Assembly: GCA_905250125.1 (NCBI GenBank)
Contig: CAJNOL010000236.1
Coordinates: 1 to 64,000 of the forward strand
Direction of reading: 5' to 3'
DNA length: 64,000 nucleotides
Origin: Rotaria sordida
Taxonomy: Eukaryota > Rotifera > Eurotatoria > Philodinida > Philodinidae
Shown here: positions 45,941 through 58,082 of the stretch, piece after piece
Position numbering within the stretch: position 1 is the stretch's first letter
Layout: every line of letters starts with the position of its first letter
Program-made: the position numbers and the translations under genes
The notes under the pieces: model-generated
The model's input: only the letters and a program-made list of their open reading frames with translations
What the model was told of the DNA's origin: nothing
Databases searched by the model: none

Positions 45941-47346
45941 AGAACATCATGTTTGTAGAATTCTGTTCTGTTCTACATGTCTCCAGCTAGTCGTTTGTCG
46001 ATGATCTATCAATTCTGCTCATATATCAAGATGGTTTTACTCTGCAAACCATCGCTCATGACTCATATTATCGTTGCTCATACTTTTATGTTTAGGCTTT
46101 GCTTTAATTACTTTTTATTCTACATAAGTTACTTGTAATCAGCACTATGTTTCTTTAGGTCCTATCATGAGTAGAGGGTTAAATAAATCGCATTGATTTC
46201 AAATTTCTCGATAAACAAAGTATGAAATCAATAATTTGTAAAACATTTGTTTTTTTTACATTTACGGTACTCAATCAAGAAAAATTTAGTAAAATCATCT
46301 TAAATTTAGATAGTTATGACGTAATCTCATTAAGTTCTATTCGTGGAAAAAGAAAAAACAAACATGCGTTCGACGCTATATTACACTTAAAAGCACTTCA
46401 TGACAAGATAACCGTTGGCTTTTGGACTTTTTGAAATAATTATTTGACGACAGGATAATATTCGTCGAGAAGCAAAGGAATATATATCTATCTTTTTGAA
46501 AGCTACAATAATTATGTTTATTTATTTTGAGTTATTTGAAAATAATTTTATTCTATAAAAAAAAGCAAAAGATAAGCATTGATATTAGCATATTCTCAAA
46601 TGATAATCAATATTCATTTGTCCTATTTACTGATAGAATGACAGAATAAATAATCTATCTCATGGAAAGATAATTTCATTTCTCATTATCTTCTAATCTA
46701 TTTATTTTTAGAACATTATCAATCATCAACGTTTTTCAAGCTATTCTTCTATCTAAGCGCTATACAAAAAACAAAGAAATGTTGATATGATCGGTTTTTT
46801 TTTTTTGGTTTCTTTTTTTTTTGCAATTAGATTTAAGAATAAATAAAGATTGATTCAATACGTATTTTAATTGAAATCCGGTATTAGAAAAAAAAAAGAA
46901 CACAATTCTTTCATTATTAGAATTATAGCTAAAAATACGTTATTAAGTATTACTTGATGAACACACTTTACAATCGTTGTGCTTTGTTGGAATTATTAAA
47001 CGATAGCATTTTTGCTATGATAAGCAATTTTTTTTTTTTTTTTTTTTGTTAAAAATTTTAATATTTTGTTCAATCTTATTATTTTCAATTTACATATTAC
47101 TTATTTGAAATAATCTTTTCAAATTCTAGACATACATATCTCTATCATTTTATTCAATATTTTTTCTTTCTTTCTTTTTTTATTACTAAAATTTAACTCA
47201 CGTATCTTTTTAAAAAAAAAATAAAATAAAATATATGTCATAAACAATTGTTTAATAAATATAATTTCATATTCAATATTAAGTTATATGGTTAAAAATT
47301 AAAGTTAGTTATAATTTCTTTCAACATATATTAACGTATGAGTTGA
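45941..47346. other. Intergenic, downstream of the GPCR gene
   Basis: AT-rich with long T and A runs. An open frame at 46222-46434 (+) has no recognisable content. Confidence 0.45.
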
Positions 47347-48438
47347 TCAAAATAAATTTTTCTTTGTCATATCTGTAATATTATTAGCTGTATTTGATGA
47401 ACATCGATGAATGCTATTAGTTGATTTTCGTTTTGGTAGTATAATATTTTGTGATAATGCGCGCATTGCACCATGACGTGCATCAAAATTAGCTGGCAAT
47501 GGTTGACAAAATAAAAAATATTCACTAACTTCACGAAATTTTTTATCAAAAAAAGCATAAAGAATAAATGTCGACGATGCATTTATAACTGATAGTAAAT
47601 TATTGATTGCTAAATATTGTCTTGCAAGTAAATTTGTCATTAAACGATTACCTAACCATGAATAAAGTACATTAAATATAAAATATGGTAATTGTGTTAC
47701 TAGAAATACAAATACAATAGATAAAAGTAAGAAGTTTATAGCATTTGATGAATGATTTTGTTTAGATGTTGTTCGTAATAAACGTTTACGTCTTCTTATT
47801 GAATATAAAGTTTTAATAATTAATATTTTACATACTAATATTATTGATAATGGTAAAAGAAAAACGAATATAAAATAAAGATATTTACGCATTAATAAAC
47901 GAAATAAACGATTTGATCCAAATGGTGATATTCTTATCATTGTTCTATTATCTTCTTTAATTAATGTAAATTCAAACCAAAATGGTATACAATATATTAT
48001 ACTAAATAAACTAATACAAATAATAACAAATATAGCTCGTTTTGGACTACGCCATTTTTGACTACGAAATGGTAAACAAATAAGAATAAATCTATCAAGT
48101 GCAACTGCTGCTGTTAAATAGATTTGAATTAATAAACATGTTAGATGTATTGGAAATATTCGTGTAAATATCCAACCATAAAATACTTCAGCATGAAATG
48201 TTGAACGTATACCATGTGTTAATAAAAAACCAATTAAAACACATGATGATGCACATGATAAAGCAAATATATAGATATTTGTTATTGATGTTCGCATAAA
48301 TCTACTAGATAATATTATACAAGTTAATGCATTACCTAATAATCCACATATGCAAACAATAGATAATAAATAACCTTCAATAATACGTTTAAATTCTGCA
48401 AGACGTTGTTCAGATAAAGCATTCGATGAAACATTCAT
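47347..48438 (-). CDS. Class A (rhodopsin-type) GPCR, neuropeptide/FMRFamide-receptor-like
   Basis: Intact single exon, 363 residues, seven hydrophobic segments. TM1 carries Asn36 in GLLGNALTC; the TM3 end has Asp115-Arg116-Phe117 (LDRFILICLPF), a DRF variant of DRY; TM6 reads FVFLVTQLPYFIFNVL; TM7 ends NASSTFILYAFFDKKFRE, replacing NPxxY, a form common in FMRFamide-type and other invertebrate peptide receptors. NVSS at the N-terminus is a glycosylation site. A basic loop 3 (SIRRRKRLLR) and a Ser/Arg-rich tail suit G-protein coupling and phosphorylation. No Cys is seen in extracellular loop 2 to pair with the TM3 Cys101. The plasma-membrane role is expected from the family; the ligand is unknown. 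Confidence 0.9.
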   Translation of the reverse strand: MNVSSNALSEQRLAEFKRIIEGYLLSIVCICGLLGNALTCIILSSRFMRTSITNIYIFALSCASSCVLIGFLLTHGIRSTFHAEVFYGWIFTRIFPIHLTCLLIQIYLTAAVALDRFILICLPFRSQKWRSPKRAIFVIICISLFSIIYCIPFWFEFTLIKEDNRTMIRISPFGSNRLFRLLMRKYLYFIFVFLLPLSIILVCKILIIKTLYSIRRRKRLLRTTSKQNHSSNAINFLLLSIVFVFLVTQLPYFIFNVLYSWLGNRLMTNLLARQYLAINNLLSVINASSTFILYAFFDKKFREVSEYFLFCQPLPANFDARHGAMRALSQNIILPKRKSTNSIHRCSSNTANNITDMTKKNLF

Positions 48439-50741
48439 TATTTTAGTTTAATATCTATGTACCAAAAGAAAAAGAGAAAAATGACATCAAAATAATGAAA
48501 ATTTACATTTTCTTTTTAAAAAGAAAATAAATGCATGCAAAAATTTGTTTCTATTATCATACTGAAAAGCATAAAAAACTGAGTAACTTCTTTCTATCAT
48601 CTCCAACTGTTATATTGTTCTATCGAAACTCACTTAAAATGTCATAAAGAATCAATTCTGAAAGATAGCTTTTTTTCTACGAGTTTATTGATACAAAATA
48701 TGTTCCTTGTATTTTTGTCAACATGAACCGATTTGCAGATGTGTGTCAATCACATAAAAAAAAAAAACAAGAATTTATCAATAGTATATGTTTTTTATTC
48801 TAGAAGACTACTCGATGTAATGATCGTCATACAACTAATTTCAACTATATGAGTCTATTTCATGGTATTGAAAAGATTTCTATGCTAATATAATAAGATA
48901 TGTCAGAATATGGAATTCGTTCTTTGTAACTTACTTCCTTTCAATGTATATACTATTGTGAGCTTATCCAATTGATGAAACAGGAATTGTTCGTCTTACT
49001 ATTCACATCGACGTCAATAGAATGCTGTGTGCAATATTTCCATTTTTTTTTCTGCTACTATCCAACGAGATGGAATAAATGGTTTGCTTCGTCTAGAATA
49101 AGCATAGAAGGAAAACAGAGAGAAGAAAAGAGAAGAAGGAAAAAAAGGCTTTGATTACATCGTTATGCTATCAAGTATAGTATTGATGTCTTTTTGCATT
49201 CGGTCGATTTCTTTTGATTCCATTATATCGAATAGGCAAGTTGTGACGAATTCTAAATAATCCATTAGAAGTAAAACAGGAAATTATAAAAACTAATGTC
49301 AGAAAAAAAGAAGAAAAATACATCTTTTTTCTTTAAAGTTTAATAAAAATTGATATATAGTAAACTATTTATTTTATTTTAGTTTATACAAAAATTTTTT
49401 TATTGATGAATATTTTGAGATTTTTCTTCTTTGCGTTCATCTTATTGCGTGACATTTCATATATATATATATATGTATATATATAAACAACGTTAACATG
49501 AAACCAAATGTTATTTGAATAATTCGATTACCATAGTATCTAAGCCGAAGAAAATTCTTCATATACTTGCATTTTCTTAATTGATCTTAACGTATGAATG
49601 TTATATTAGTTCGTTAACTATAAAAATATTTATAATATCTTTAAAAAAAAGTTGATGACTGTCATTAATTTGTTTATCCGAAACATCAATTAATGTTTAA
49701 TTTTCTCATTCGAAATGAATGAATTTACTTTTGATATTAATAAAAGTCAAACATCAAAAACAACCATTTTGTTTTCTAGAACCTCAAATATTTACTAAAA
49801 GAAAATGTTGATGTAGAAAATGATTATTGATTGTCAAATTTTAAAAACGTTTTCTCTTGATATTTCTTTTCTTTATTTTATCGTGCATATACAATGTTAA
49901 AAAACAGCTATTCACTCTCAAAAACCTTATCACATCGTCAAACAAAAAAAGAAAAAAAAACACGACAATCGATTTACAAGTATATCAATAAAAGAAAAAC
50001 GTAAATATAGAGTTTCAAGGATTAAACAATAAAGATGTGTGAAAAAGTATAGTAACACAATTAATAATTGTGCTCGAGCACATTTTCTAATTCTTTGAAA
50101 AAAAAAAAGAGAACATAACAAAATAAGATAGGTAAGAAAACAAAAGTTGAAGTAATAACATGTTCTTTTTTTTTCTTTAATAATCAATTCCATACACTGG
50201 TTGATAGACATTAACCAATAATGAAAAAACAAAAACGAAGAATAAGATCGGGTCATATGTTCAAAGACAAAAAACTGAGTGACAAATGTCATCATATCAC
50301 CAAAACATGTTTGACATGTGGAACAAACTTGAATGACATATTGAAATATATATTCTTCATCGTCTAAAAGAAAATAAAATCAAATTATACATTGTTTACG
50401 GAAAAACATAACATATTCTAAATTTGTTTTTTTTCGTCGCATTCAAATTTTTTTTTTCTTTCTATTTATAACATATCAAAAATGACTATTCTAATATAGT
50501 CAATTGATATAATTCGAATCATTCAAGTAGAAATTACTAGAACTTCATTTTCCTATCTTCTTACTAAGAGTAATAAGAAATTGTAATTAACCAAAAAAAC
50601 AAAACAAAACTATGTATCATTTGATAGTTCAAAGTCTTTTCTATTCAATCTGAAAAGATCTTATCAATTTATTTAACTATTGAAATGTATAGTTCTTCAG
50701 ATAGTTGGATCTACTTGAGATAAGGGGCCTTTTTTTTTCTC
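48439..50741. other. Intergenic, no gene seen
   Basis: Upstream of the GPCR gene. AT-rich with a TA microsatellite at about 49461-49482. A segment at about 50505-50535 (TCGAATCATTCAAGTAGAA) repeats part of the inverted-repeat arm that starts at 50742. Confidence 0.4.
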
Positions 50742-51485
50742 AATTAATCGATGCAATTAGAATCATTCAAGTAGTTTTTGCTGAAGAGAACTTTTCAAAT
50801 AGATTCTCAATTGTTGATTATGAAAGAAAAGTTATTTGTTTCATGTTGCTTAAAAACAAAATATTAAAGAAAAAGGAATACTCTTTGATCTTTTGAACTT
50901 TATTTTATTATTATCATATATTCCACAAAAAGAAACCAATTTTGATTTGCCTTATAGACAAATGTATTGCTACTATAAAATTCTAAGATTTATTCTTATA
51001 CAACTACATGACTATTAATCAAAGCATATTTCAGTTTAATAACATGCCTGATAGAATCACAAAGCCCTTAGTCTAAATATGAGATAAGCAAAATCTAGAG
51101 TAGAAAAAGATATTAGAAATAAAATAGCCTAAATACTTAAAGAAAAACCTATAATACAATAAAGACATACGTTAGAATGATTCTGTTTAATGCATGAAGC
51201 ACATCATGATAGATAACCATCAAATCAAATATCATTTGACATTGTATGCAGTTGTCTATATAGGATATTATTAATCCTATAGAAAGATTCATGAATAAAT
51301 TAGAGCAGAGAGAACAAATCATCTCAACGCTATGGTACACCTTCAACCACATCCACAGTCCACATTGGAAAGTAGACAAACAAATTTTCTCTCAGAATCA
51401 ATACTTGAACACCTACTCGAAACATTCTGTTCAACGAAAATTATTTGAGTAATTCTAATTAGTTCATCGGACGATGAGAAAGGTG
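50742..51485. mobile_element. Inverted-repeat element, about 0.74 kb, arms about 115 bp
   Basis: The left arm 50742-50855 and the reverse complement of 51366-51485 share ordered blocks such as AATTAGAATCATTCAAGTAG / AATTAGAATTACTCAAATAA, TTGCTGAAGAGAA / TTCGTTGAACAGAA and GATTATGAAAGAAAA / GATTCTGAGAGAAAA. The arms are diverged and the middle is non-coding. Likely an old MITE. Confidence 0.5.
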
Positions 51486-52484
51486 AAGTAATAAATATTT
51501 GTTTTGTATTTTGAGTGAATACGCTTGCTTTTTTGTAAAATAAAGAGCTACTACATGTAGACAAATATTTTGTAATATCAGACTTAAAACTATATCGTCC
51601 ATTACAAATTTTAGTTTCACTTCTAATTTTTCGTGATTGATTTCTTGCATAGTTCACTCAGGAATGTTAATTACTTTGTTCTCAATAAAAAGATTGAATA
51701 TAAATAGTTTTTCATTCTCTTCAAATACAATATACAACTAATACTGATAATAATTGTCTATCATTTTTATCATTGTCATTTTATGTATCATGATATAGAT
51801 CATATCTAACTATGTTTTGATCTATCATCAATCAAATTGATGCATTATGAAAATATTCATCTAGATCTCTTTTCTTTTTATGTTTTCTATCTCTTATGGG
51901 AAAACTGTCCTTTGATCATCAACATTTTTTTTTTCATAATGAAATGATAATAAAAAAAAAAGGAAATATTTTTCATTACTAAACACATTAGTATGATATG
52001 GGTAATAAAGGGTTAATGTCTATGAGAAATAAATGGTGCATTCATAGTAGATAATGCACTTATCACAAAAATTAATTGATCGATAAGATAAAGTCAAATC
52101 ATAAAAATAACTTTATTTGCTCGAAATGAACTCATTAACGGAAAATATTTATAAACGAAGACTGTAGACCTTGTCTTCACCTACCCACACTATCTTATCT
52201 ATATTCGTTAAAATGTGATTATTATTTATTATACTGTCTAGGACTGTGTTAATAATAAGTTTGGTAAACAAAAATATTTCATACGTTCTCTTATTGACGA
52301 ACTCTAAAAATCTTCTTTGGATAAATCTCAATCATTCTTTTTATAATCTTTAAAATTATCTATCTCAAATATGCTGCTCATAGCAATAAATAATACATAT
52401 GTATATCTCTCACAAAATGTTGAATTTCATCCAAGAGATATTCAAAGATGTTAAAAGAAAAAGAAAACAAGAATTCATAGACAG
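51486..52484. other. Intergenic, no gene seen
   Basis: AT-rich; no supported feature. Confidence 0.4.
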
Positions 52485-53065
52485 ACAAAGACACTACCAG
52501 ATAAGGTCATAAATCTGTCATCTCCTAGATTTCACTTAATAGAAAGATATTATACGAAATTCTGTATATCTCTGTTATCTTTTTTTGTTGAATACACAAT
52601 AAACAACTTCGAGAACAAAGCAATCTCAGAAGTTTATCACTTTTGGATGTTGTAAGTTTTCCTTTCATAAAACCAATATGAAACGCAATAGTATAGATCA
52701 ACGCAGTTTTTGCATGTTCTACACAATGATATAGTAATGATGTTTATCATTAACTTCTCTCTTAGATATTATAGTGTCAAGTGAGTACGATATCGAACTC
52801 ATGTGGGTCCTATATAATCGAAGAGAGCAGTTAATAAAAAAACATCATTAGTGTGTCATTTTATAGAGCATAAAAAATTGCGTCGATGTATTCTATTGTG
52901 TTTCATATTGGCTTTATCAAAGAAAAAATTATACGTACCATAACCATTAGCCTAAATACTCAAAAGTAATAGATCCCAAAGACTACTTAGTGGTTAAAAC
53001 TTTTTTGTTTTTGTGTATTCAACAAAATAAATGGACAGAAATTTGCAACGTTCTTTATCTATGGA
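52485..53065. mobile_element. Foldback MITE related to the 17.7 kb SWIM element
   Basis: The left end ACAAAGACACTACCAGATAA then GGTCATAAATCTGTCATCTC aligns with the SWIM-element end ACAAAGGACCCCGCCGGATA, AGATCATAAATCTGCCACCC. Arms of about 250-280 bp (52485-52760 and 52815-53065) mirror each other (CCAATATGAAACGCAATAGT / the reverse complement of ACTATTGTGTTTCATATTGG-like sequence). There is no ORF. The right tip is eroded. Confidence 0.65.
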
Positions 53066-53453
53066 AAATATTTTCTATATCAATGTAATCTTTTAGTTCG
53101 AAATATCAAACTAGATATAATTCTAAGTGAAAATATGATGAATTGAAGTACACTTACAGCGGGAATATACATGAGATTCTGTTCCAGAATCATCTAATTT
53201 TATTGATACCTATGCTCTAATAATAATGACGATTATTTTTATTGTTTCGATTCATATTTTATGAAGTTAGTAAAAGTCTTTTTTTCTATTTGTTTATTTA
53301 TATTAATGAGAATTATGCTTATTGATGTAATAGACAAATTCTGATTAAATTAAAGATCAATGATTTTTCTATATATATCTATATAAACTATAACATAATT
53401 TTTAATAACTATAAACTTTATCAATCTTTTCTGAAGAAAAATATCTTTGTTAT

Positions 53454-56400
53454 TTACCTTTCAAATATATCTAATACATAATTTGATCCTTGATTATTAT
53501 CCCAAAATTGTTGTGACATAGCTTGTAAACAAATAGCAAATAAAATTTTTTTTGGTTCTGTTATATCATCATTAGATTTTGTTAAAGTTATTTGAAATGT
53601 AAATGTATCGGTATTATCACATGGAAAATTCATTGAATGACATGCTTGAATATCTTTAAATGTTTTCCATTCATTTTGTGTTGTACGTATAAAAACAAGT
53701 TTATCATAAGTAAAATTATGTACACGTGCAGTACCATATGCTATTGAATCTTTTGTATATAAACATTCAAGCATAACTTGTTTTTCATAAATTAATGGTA
53801 TAATATTTGTTGGTGATGCAAATTGTTTTGAAACAAGATTATATTTTTTTGTTGAAGATAATAATGATGATGATGATGATGTTGGATATTTATACATATT
53901 TATTTGATTTTTTCCAAGACGTAATTGTCCTAGTTGAAGACGTAAACATTCTTGCATAATTGGTGTTGATGATTGATCTGGAGGGCTCATATAACGAATA
54001 GATTCAAGATCCAGACCCTATGAAAAGTAAAACAAAAAAAAAAAAAACTTAATTGTATACGAATATTTCTGAAGAATTATAAAAGTTTAATTAAAATGTA
54101 TCTTTACACGAATAATATGAATTTTGGATGATAATAGAAAAAATGAAATGAACTGTTAATAATAGTGCGAGTGCTATAAAAGTAAACAATCCAAGGTTAC
54201 GTCGTAATCTAAAATCGATGTGACTAATTTTACTACGCGACGAATAGCATAGCAGTAGATCACGTTTTGTCCTGTTTTTTTTACATTCCTGTAAGTAGGG
54301 GGTGTTAGTGTTTGTTGATCGAACTACGTTTTTAAAATACTTTTAATAGTATGTCACATGTTGTTTTATTTTAATCAACTGACAAATTGTTTCAATGAAA
54401 GTTGAAATATGTTTCTTAATTTTGAAGAATGCAAATATATGTTTACGTGAATAATAAATGTATCGCTCTTCAATCGAAAATTCCAATTTTTTTTTAAAAC
54501 CCTCCTATCAACCATTTGTGGTTCGTGACGACTTCAGTCAGTTTTATTTTACTGTTATAGACACATAACATGAGATCGAACTTCGTCGTTGTAGATATGC
54601 TTTAGGGACACTTAGTAGTATAGATGGATGTTCATTCGAGAGTAATTATCATTTCAGTATTTATTAAAAAATAGAATAAAAGTGCAGATGATAATGGATG
54701 AGGCAAAAGTTCTGCATTAATTTTGTTTTTGATGTAGAGCTGTAATGAAATCTCTACGAGATTTCATCTTTTTTTTTTATGTTAGAAAGAGTAAAGTGTC
54801 TAGTACAAAAATATACAAATGAATATCATTGAAAATGTTTGATAGAGACTACAGAAACTTTAGAATGGAAAGCATTGAAAAAAAATTCCGCAACTTTGGT
54901 GAGAATATTTTAGTCTGAAAACATTATGCGGTGTTTTCCAGAATTGTATATATATATATATAGTTGTTTATTAAAAAGAAGGCTTTCATGTTTGGTCTAG
55001 CATACAAGAGAATAAACAGAAGAGTATATTATTAAAAAATTTTATTTTGCGGATTTATGATTTCCAATACGAAAACAAATGTCTGATTAAATATTACACA
55101 GAAAATCAGTGTCCTATTTCAAATAATATCGTGCGATAGAGAACTCATCAAACTTTGATTTTTATATGAAATATATAATTTCTGATAATATTTCTATTCG
55201 AATAGAATTTATTTTTTCGACTGTAATCGAGAGTGATGAAAAATGCAGACATTAGGATAATATCATTAAAAAATTCGTTTCAACCATTATGAAAATACGA
55301 AGGGTTGTTTTTTTTGTGCTGTAAGACTGCACTACCCGTACCTTGTAAAACTCAGATTCGAAGAATAAAAATAAAAGCGGTCAGATTAAATGACATCTTT
55401 TCCAAGTTCAAAAAAAAGTTGTAGAATCGCTTTTCAATGCTTTCCATTCTAAAGTTTCTGTAGTCTCTATCAAACATTTTCAATGATATTCATTTGTATA
55501 TTTTTGTACTAGACACTTTACGTCTTTCTAATAAACAAAAAAAAGATGAAATCTCTACGAGATTTCGTTACAACGCTACATCAAAAACAAAATTAATGCA
55601 GAATTTTTGCCCCATCCGTCAGCTAAGACGAGAATGATACTATTTCAATTCGATTTTTTCGATCAATTGATATAAAAAAAAATCAATTTCAAATAGTATT
55701 ACCTCCATCCACCTGCGCATCTTATATTCTATACAACGCTGAAAAGCTGTTATGATGCTTGATGTTCAACCGTTGAACTTTCCCTGTTGTTCTTCATCGA
55801 AAATTGTAGGATTAGATTATTTTCTATCAAAAAAACTGTTAAATTCTTCTTCTTAACAGATGACGTGATCTTTTTAGCGTGAGTTGTTCTAGATCGAACA
55901 AGTGCAATACTGGAATATTGAATTCATTATAAGATGCTGGAAGGCTTTACAGCTACATTCTCAACTTTGTATAAGTTAATAGCTTGAACTCTTTTCTCAG
56001 GGTATTCCTAACTCATTATGGCCTACATGATGCACATAGTTTTGATTCAAAAACGATAAGACACCAGGAAACTTTTTCTTCGGGGGCTTCAAACATTATG
56101 AAAAGTCCTATTTAGAAATACGCATCCACCACATTGAGAATATTTTCATTTTCTCTCCAGTAAAAATTGTTCTTTCTATTAAAAAAAGAAGATTATAGAG
56201 CCGAAAGAAAATAATCTTGTATTCTAACAGCTTTTTTTTTCTACGTCAAATTTCTGCATGTGTTCATCTAAATATCGAAAGAACGTTTCAATCACATACC
56301 AGCATATCAGCAAACCGAACAGCTTTCTTCGGTGCTTTTTCTACTAAAGTTGTTTTTTCATCAAATTGAAGAATACTCAATGAATGTGATCGTACACTAA

Positions 56401-58082
56401 ATCCACTTATTGGTTCATTTTCTTCATCATTATCTTGATCTTCTGTATAAGCTGAAAAAGGATCTTGTGAACATAATGTAAAAGTTGAATCATGTAAAAA
56501 ATTATTATGTTGTTGTTTTACACGATTTGATGTTATTGTATCATCATTACTAAATTCATAATCATCATTAAATATTGTTGAATTAGAAGATAGTAGAATA
56601 CAATCTTCTAATTTTTTAATACGTCCATCTTCAGGTGATTTATTAAGTAATGTAACTGTATCTAAAAACACATCAATTTGATAATTTTAAAATATATTTA
56701 AATGTATTATAACTTTTTGGTACGATTGAAATTTTAACTAATAAATTCTGTTCTTCTTGACAGATTTCAACAAATTGTTTTTATACGTTATTCCTCTTGG
56801 AGTGTTTATACTTTGTGAACCTTACACTATGAAAAAATTGTACTTTATAGAGCAATGTACTTAGAAAACGAACAATCGAAGTAAAGAAAGGAAATAGATA
56901 ATGAAATGTTCTCTCTATTTTCATGATACGAATGATTGTATAACAAACACTTGATCATTTCCGTTTAGACAATAGTGAGCCGACAGAATACTACGTCGAG
57001 ATGATCAAGGTTTTTTTGGTTACGGTGTTCATGAGTCGTAACTATAACTCACAGAAAGTGGTTTTAGTTTGTGAAGACTCATTTATATAAACCATATGTA
57101 TTATCGATGAAGATCCCATATATATCGATTCTATGAGTAAAATTGACAAGAATGTATTAAAGCGAAATGAAAGAAAACAAAACTTATCTAATCAAGCGAA
57201 TAATGAACAAACTTATTTGTAACTGGAAAGATATTGTCAGAGATTTAATACAATTGATTGCCAACAAAGATAGTTCTGTTAATCATGCAAAAAAGAAAAT
57301 GCGACGGATCATACATCTGCTTTATTTCTTTTTTTTTTTTGGTTCAAAATATGCAGAATTTATGTACTTCACTTATTGAATATCAAATAACTGCAGATAA
57401 TAACTGGATCTATGGAAAAAAAAATAGAGGCTTTCACTAGACATGAGTTGCAATCTTATATGATTGAATTCATTATCATATTGGAAAGTTATTCTACTCA
57501 CACGACTAATATACGATAAAATGTTGAAAAACTTTTGCTGTATAACATAGACATAGAATATACATCTAAAAAAATTGTTTAGATTTACTTCTAATTTTTT
57601 TTTTGTCGTATTAATCGTACCAAAAAGTTGAAATTGATTTATTTATTTATTTACATACCAGATTCTTTTTTATTTAAAATATATTTATTATTTTCTTCAT
57701 CATCATCATCATAATCATCATCATCATCATCTATTTGAGCAAATCCAATACAAAAATCTATATCTTCTTCTGATGATATATTTGAATTGAATATACTACA
57801 ATGTGCTACTGGATCAGATAAACTCGATTCTAAACTAGCATCTGATCGTGATAATGAATCCACAACTGATGATGATGATGATGATATTGAATCATTTTCT
57901 GAACAATAACGTAAACGATGTTGTAATGAATATAAATTACTTGATGGTGATCTTTTAAGCATTGATAATGAATTAGATTTTGTTGAACTACCTGTTGAAT
58001 TTTGTAAATAATGTATTACTTTATCATTACTTGATAAATAATCTCCATTTATATTATCATTGGATATTCGTTTTAAAGACAT
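53454..58082 (-). CDS. Glycogen-targeting regulatory subunit of protein phosphatase 1 (PPP1R3-like)
   Basis: Three exons on the minus strand: 58082-57659, 56661-56300 and 54017-53454, GT-AG and in phase, 449 residues. It should anchor PP1 to glycogen so that it dephosphorylates glycogen synthase and phosphorylase. Exon 1 is Ser- and Asp-rich and disordered. Exon 2 ends with the PP1-docking RVxF motif, KKAVRFADML, continued in exon 3 as GLDLESIRYM, as in PPP1R3 proteins. Exon 3 holds a CBM21 glycogen-binding domain: VMLECLYTKDSIAYGTARVH, VFIRTTQNEWKTFKDI, DTFTFQITL and the hallmark FWDNNQGSNYVL. Intron 2 (2.28 kb) carries a foldback MITE. Which of the vertebrate PPP1R3 paralogues it resembles most is unclear. 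Confidence 0.92.
54686..55625. mobile_element. Foldback MITE, about 0.94 kb, in PPP1R3 intron 2
   Basis: Arms of about 210 bp (54686-54900 and 55415-55625) are close inverted copies: TTCTGCATTAATTTTGTTTT, GAAATCTCTACGAGATTTC (itself a palindrome), AGTGTCTAGTACAAAAATAT and TCTTTCCATTCTAAAG-type blocks occur in mirror order. The centre is non-coding. Arm similarity suggests a moderately young copy. Confidence 0.75.

Noticed and set aside
46222-46434. 70-codon plus-strand frame
   Set aside because: Starts at the edge of the suspected insertion, no motif, no conservation cue.
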